A stretch of DNA of 64,000 nucleotides from NCBI GenBank assembly GCA_965262305.1, contig CBDHEY010000002.1, positions 186,001 to 250,000 on the forward strand. The letters run 5' to 3'. The notes under the pieces were generated by a model. That model was not told the DNA's origin, made no database searches, and saw only the letters and a program-made list of their open reading frames with translations. This DNA comes from CBDHEY01 sp965262305. Lineage in GTDB: Bacteria > Pseudomonadota > Gammaproteobacteria > Pseudomonadales > Cellvibrionaceae. Shown here one piece after another: positions 62,488 through 64,000 of the stretch. Position 1 is the first letter of the stretch. Each line of letters begins with the position of its first letter. A program made the position numbers and the translations under genes.

Positions 62488-64000
62488 ATGTTTTATCGTG
62501 ATTTCCCTAAAAATATTTTTGTAAAGTTAGCACAAGCCACGGCTGTTTCGTCGCTGCTTTTTAGTCTAGATGGCTTTGCCGCCGCTCCGATTGCAAATGA
62601 TGATGCGCGATCCATTAATGTTAATTTTGCGGCAACTATAGATGTTCTTAATAACGACTCAGACCCAGATGGTGATGACATTGCGGTTATTTTTGTAACT
62701 CAACCGCAAAATGGTGTAGTTACATTAAATGATGATGGGGGAGTTACATACCGCCCTGCAACTAACTTTGTTGGTGTCGATAGCTTCACTTATACGATCG
62801 CGGATCTTGTTGAAGCTCCAGAACAAGCAACCGCCACAGTTACCGTTACTGTTACTAGCTCTGAGTTTTCCACTCCTACTGACGACATAAATGATCGAAG
62901 CGTCGCAGCTGCTTTAGCTGCCGCCTGTGATGCATTGAGTAGCGCATCTGAAACAGAACTTAGTGAGGGGCAATTATTACTCGCTACCCGCTGTGACTCA
63001 TTGCGGGACTTAGCAATTACAAACCCCACGGCAGTTGCAGGTGTTATAGAAGACATCGCACCTGAAGAAACGCTTGCACTCCTGCAAGTGGCTAGCGGCG
63101 CGAGTCAATTGCAGTCACGTGCTGTTCGAAATCGTATTCATTCTATGGGGCAAGGAATCCAAGAAGCCGATGAGAATAACCTAGCTTGGGGTTACCACTC
63201 TGCATATGCTGCTGCAGGTGATGAGTCAATCCAATCACCACTCAATATCTTTGTGAGTGTTCAGGCGAAAGATACTGAACGTGAAAAAACCGAATTGGAA
63301 AACGGATTCGATCTCGATACGCTTGGTTTAACAATCGGTGTTGATTATGCATTTACCCCCGATATGTTTTTAGGGGTAGCACTTGGAACTACGACCAATA
63401 CTTTAGAATACCAAGATAATCAAGGTGAAGTAGATACAGATGTTATTACTCTTATTGCCTTTTATAGTGTAAATCAAGGGAATTTTGCGTTTGATTTTCA
63501 GCTTGGTTTTGATGAATCTGATTTTGAGGTGAGCCGTTTCATTGAATATGAAGAAGGCGGCAGTACTTTGGATATCGAATCTAATGGCGAAACTTCTGGC
63601 AGCCAATATTTTGTCTTCTCAAGCGCGCAATATACTTTTGATTGGAAGACCTTTAATTTGTCTCCATTTTTTCAGCTTGAATATCGAGACGGAGAAGTTG
63701 AATCTTACCAAGAGACAAATATTGCCGGTTTTGATGTCGAACTGGATGCAATGTCATACGATGAAACAAACTTAAATATCGGCGCACGTGGTCAGTTTAT
63801 TGTTCGTCAAAACTGGGGGGTATTAATTCCAAATTTCAATTTTGAAATTATAAATCGTTTAACTGACGAGCAAAATGAAGTAGAGGGGCGCTTTATTTTT
63901 TCTCCAGTTGATACTTCGAGTTTTGTTCTGACAACTGATGAGCCAGATACTTTATTTTTCCGCACTGGCTTAGGTTTGACTGCTGTCTTCCCTCGAGGGT
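62488..64000 (+). CDS. Autotransporter with Ig-like passenger, C-terminus cut by window edge
   Basis: About 504 residues from ATG 62488 to the window edge, read directly from the sequence. It has a signal peptide ending near GFAAAP, then an Ig/cadherin-like domain (about 32-130; NDDARSINVNFAATIDVLNNDSDPDGD, NGVVTLNDDGGVTYRPATNFVGVDSFTYTI). A helical stalk follows with a cysteine pair (AACDALSSASE...ATRCDSLRD), and from about residue 260 an autotransporter beta-domain (GFDLDTLGLTIGVDYAFTPDMFLGVALG and later strands). The passenger is short and has no enzyme motif. Such proteins are type Va self-secreting. The end of the barrel lies beyond the window. Confidence 0.88.
   Translation, partial: MFYRDFPKNIFVKLAQATAVSSLLFSLDGFAAAPIANDDARSINVNFAATIDVLNNDSDPDGDDIAVIFVTQPQNGVVTLNDDGGVTYRPATNFVGVDSFTYTIADLVEAPEQATATVTVTVTSSEFSTPTDDINDRSVAAALAAACDALSSASETELSEGQLLLATRCDSLRDLAITNPTAVAGVIEDIAPEETLALLQVASGASQLQSRAVRNRIHSMGQGIQEADENNLAWGYHSAYAAAGDESIQSPLNIFVSVQAKDTEREKTELENGFDLDTLGLTIGVDYAFTPDMFLGVALGTTTNTLEYQDNQGEVDTDVITLIAFYSVNQGNFAFDFQLGFDESDFEVSRFIEYEEGGSTLDIESNGETSGSQYFVFSSAQYTFDWKTFNLSPFFQLEYRDGEVESYQETNIAGFDVELDAMSYDETNLNIGARGQFIVRQNWGVLIPNFNFEIINRLTDEQNEVEGRFIFSPVDTSSFVLTTDEPDTLFFRTGLGLTAVFPRG

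Overview
The window reads as chromosome of a free-living, probably marine gammaproteobacterium related to the Pseudomonas/Cellvibrionales/Oceanospirillales lineage. The reasons are the neighbourhood AlgP-like protein / FKBP isomerase / TIGR02444 protein / Rsd (AlgQ) / DsbB, which is characteristic of Pseudomonas relatives, a class I adenylate cyclase of the longer pseudomonad type, a full Gsp type II secretion operon, and a moderately AT-leaning base composition (judged by eye, not computed). No rRNA, tRNA, CRISPR array, phage or insertion sequence was found.

Layout. 1-5.6 kb (minus strand): lysA (cut by the window edge), a tiny LptM-type lipoprotein that escapes ordinary ORF calling, cyaA, coaD and rsmD. 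5.7-10.9 kb (plus): ftsY-ftsE-ftsX-rpoH, with ftsX split by a frameshift, then a DUF423 membrane protein and trmB. 11.1-18.9 kb: the AlgP/FKBP/TIGR02444/Rsd/DsbB neighbourhood, a WD40 lipoprotein, a FliL-like protein and gshA with a coupled small gene. 19.1-30.9 kb: a contiguous gspC-gspN type II secretion operon, followed by apbE.

32.1-41.8 kb is the most unusual block: an acidic periplasmic protein, two large TPR proteins (one a lipoprotein), a TPR lipoprotein, a small exported protein, an ExbB/TolQ-type protein, two ExbD/TolR-type proteins and an AgmX/TonB-like protein. This composition resembles the Agl-Glt trans-envelope machine known from Myxococcus gliding, here in a gammaproteobacterium. 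The first ExbD carries Asn where the proton-carrying Asp is expected, while the second keeps Asp.

41.9-47 kb: an RND efflux pair under a TetR regulator with a palindromic candidate operator. 47.2-52.7 kb: accessory genes (AIM24 family, M48 protease, phosphodiester glycosidase, lipoprotein, hexapeptide acyltransferase) and a YebG homologue with two LexA-like boxes. 52.9-64 kb: a phosphorylase-kinase-alpha-like GH15 protein, a small exported protein, a 1643-residue acyl-AMP ligase / ketoreductase / carrier / thioesterase protein without ketosynthase or condensation domain, and the start of an autotransporter cut by the right edge.
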